64,000 nt of DNA from JAWLHJ01 sp039587535 (lineage in GTDB: Bacteria; Gemmatimonadota; Gemmatimonadetes; Longimicrobiales; Gaopeijiaceae). Shown here piece by piece: positions 62,426-64,000 of this stretch. The stretch lies in contig JBDHIF010000014.1 in the NCBI GenBank assembly GCA_039587535.1, positions 1 through 64,000 on the forward strand, in the 5' to 3' direction. The translations under genes and the position numbers were made by a program. Below the pieces are notes generated by a model. It saw only the letters and a list, made by a program, of their open reading frames with translations. It had not been told where the DNA came from and searched no databases. The number at the start of each line of letters is the position of its first letter. The first letter of the stretch is position 1.

Positions 62426-64000
62426 CTACGGCGTGGGGAACGAGCCCGCCGAGAACTCCAGCTGACCGAAGACACCGAGTTGCAGCTGAGTGGAGCCGGT
62501 ACGCTGGCCTACGAAGGACTGCCTGTCGTCGAAGCTGAGCTGCATGCCCACGGAGAAGTCACCGACGGAGGTGTCGATGGAAACGCTGAGCGTCCGGCGG
62601 ATCTGATCGACGAATGCCACACACCCTTCCCCCACCCTCGTGATCCGGCAGCTGCGCTCGGAGACGTAGCCCGCCAGGATCGCGAGATCCACGGGCTGGT
62701 CGAAGCTACCGGCCAACGGCCCAACCGGATCCCAGCGGCTTCGGAGCGTCAAACGATGGGAAAGCTCCTCTCTCTCCGTGTCACCAGTGGGATCGACGCC
62801 GCGTCCGGTCCTTACCGAGCCCTGGTAGCTGGTCGTCAGTGTCCCCAACCACTGGACCGTCACGTCGAAGGGCACACGGAGATCCTCGTCGAAGCGTCGG
62901 CGGAGCGAAACTCCGCCGTATTCGATCTGGCGCTCCACGCGTTGCATCCCCGAGGTCAGAGTCAGGGTGCGCATCCCCGTGAAAGCCGGAAGGCTCACCG
63001 ACGGAAGTCTCGCCTGGATATTCGGCCAGGTCCGCTGTTCGAGGCGTCGGTCACTGCGCACGTCCAACGTCGTGGCGTCGAGCATCGCGTACCCGATCTG
63101 CACCGACGCGCCTCGTCCCAGGTCCAGCCCGGACCCGAGCGTCCAGCTCTTGCGATCGGTCCAGATCGCCGCCGTGTCACCTTGAACGAAGCGGTAACCG
63201 TCCTGGTCGATCCAACCCAGCTGGTATCCCGCTCCGGGGTTCACGGCATCCCGGCTGAACCGCGACGTGACACCGTCGCGGTAGGCCGCCGTCATCGGTC
63301 GCAGGGCACCCAGAACCGCTCGCCAGCCGCTATCGTCGTCCGAAGCCTCTGCCGGGGCGGGTCCGAGCCACGCGGCGGCCAAGCGCCTCGGCTCCAGAGC
63401 CAGGGATACGCCCCAATCCCGCTGGCCGCGCGCGTCGCGAGCCAGGGCCAGCGTGGTGTCGCCGGCGAGCACGCTGCGCTCCAGGAGGTTGGCGCTCCGG
63501 TCCGACCGGTACGTCGTTCTCCAGTCGAAGTCGTTGCGAACGAACGAGAGGAGGCGCGGTGTGAATGCGAGGCGCGTCCGAAGCGTCCGCCCCGTCTCCC
63601 ACCCGAGATCCAAGCCGGCTGGGCGGAGTCGCTGCTCCAGCAGGAGCTGCTGAACCCCGACGTCGTTCACCGCGTCACCCGGCTGCAGCAGGTCACGCTC
63701 CGTTGAGACGGTGAGCTCGGCCCTCAGGGGCGGCAACGGGTGGAGGCGAACATCGGCGACGCTCTCCAAACGCTCCCGGGGGACCAAGGTCGGAGGAGGT
63801 TCCTCGTCGCCATGTCGGTCGACAATGCGCTCGAACCTGTAGATCCGATCGTCCTGCCGCAGATACGACATGCCCACAGAGACCCGCTCAGGTGTCAGCC
63901 GCAGCCGTGTCCCCATGACTCGATCCTCCAGGAACCCGGGAAGGAGCCCGCGCAACAGCCCCTCGGCGAAGCCCGGAACGAGGTTCACTTCCCGAGGCGC
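62426..64000 (-). CDS. Large outer-membrane beta-barrel-like protein, C-terminal part (truncated by window edge)
   Basis: The frame is open through base 64000, so at least 525 residues of a larger protein are present; a start at 63988 would be accidental. The visible part alternates polar and aromatic residues in many strand-like segments (DRIYRFERIVDRHGDE, LGWIDQDGYRFVQGDTAAIW, TSVGDFSVGMQLSFDDRQSF). It ends as a beta-barrel with QLGVFGQLEFSAG. Layout and strand pattern recall the C-terminal end of SprA/Sov-type translocons reported in Bacteroidota and Gemmatimonadota, but I see no decisive motif. It is followed by the ComEA-like gene after 86 bases. Confidence 0.55.
   Translation of the reverse strand, partial: APREVNLVPGFAEGLLRGLLPGFLEDRVMGTRLRLTPERVSVGMSYLRQDDRIYRFERIVDRHGDEEPPPTLVPRERLESVADVRLHPLPPLRAELTVSTERDLLQPGDAVNDVGVQQLLLEQRLRPAGLDLGWETGRTLRTRLAFTPRLLSFVRNDFDWRTTYRSDRSANLLERSVLAGDTTLALARDARGQRDWGVSLALEPRRLAAAWLGPAPAEASDDDSGWRAVLGALRPMTAAYRDGVTSRFSRDAVNPGAGYQLGWIDQDGYRFVQGDTAAIWTDRKSWTLGSGLDLGRGASVQIGYAMLDATTLDVRSDRRLEQRTWPNIQARLPSVSLPAFTGMRTLTLTSGMQRVERQIEYGGVSLRRRFDEDLRVPFDVTVQWLGTLTTSYQGSVRTGRGVDPTGDTEREELSHRLTLRSRWDPVGPLAGSFDQPVDLAILAGYVSERSCRITRVGEGCVAFVDQIRRTLSVSIDTSVGDFSVGMQLSFDDRQSFVGQRTGSTQLQLGVFGQLEFSAGSFPTP

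Overview
The window reads as a GC-rich bacterial chromosome segment from a Gram-negative lineage. Secretin, TonB/SusC-type and lipoprotein genes show an outer membrane. The mix of a type IV pilus (T4P) with paralogous minor-pilin sets, SusC/SusD, and several DUF1592/DUF1552 'planctomycete-type' cytochrome genes fits Gemmatimonadota best; Acidobacteriota or a related group is possible. No rRNA, tRNA, CRISPR array or insertion sequence was recognised. Nearly all genes lie on the minus strand.

Layout. (1) 1-2.6 kb: the start of topA (cut by the window edge), aroK and aroC, tightly packed. (2) 2.7-19.8 kb: a T4P region with pilMNOPQ behind a clear sigma-70 promoter, a fimT-pilV-pilW-pilX minor-pilin operon behind a sigma-54-like site, a large membrane spermidine-synthase-like gene on the plus strand, a second divergent minor-pilin operon, pilR, pilS and two tandem pilA genes. 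(3) 19.9-27.1 kb: a TMTC-like membrane/TPR gene that looks broken by a deletion plus frameshift, its DPM1-like glycosyltransferase partner, a second NtrC-type regulator with a six-TM histidine kinase, a flavin-reductase-like protein and a LysM/peptidase protein. (4) 27.2-34.0 kb: Mn-type superoxide dismutase, dinB, a BtpA-family gene, an acyl desaturase, and a two-gene methyl-cycle operon (ArsR-methyltransferase fusion plus ahcY) whose operator overlaps the promoter and start codon.

(5) 34.0-57.2 kb: the most unusual part, about 23 kb all on the minus strand. One three-gene cassette occurs three times (A, B, C). Each runs, in transcription order, DUF1592-family protein with two CXXCH haem-c motifs, then DUF1552 (HXXSHH) protein with a twin-arginine signal, then an exported ankyrin-repeat protein ending exactly in CxxC. 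Between cassettes A and B lie a SusC-like TonB-dependent transporter, a SusD-like lipoprotein and a small lipoprotein. Together they suggest an envelope system that takes up and processes an unknown substrate with haem-c chemistry. This is inference.

(6) 57.4-64.0 kb: pilC, pilT and pilB (the T4P platform and motors), an exported ComEA-like protein with two helix-hairpin-helix units, and the C-terminal part of a large outer-membrane beta-barrel-like protein cut by the window edge. The T4P genes in regions 2 and 6, with the ComEA-like protein, point to twitching and/or DNA uptake.
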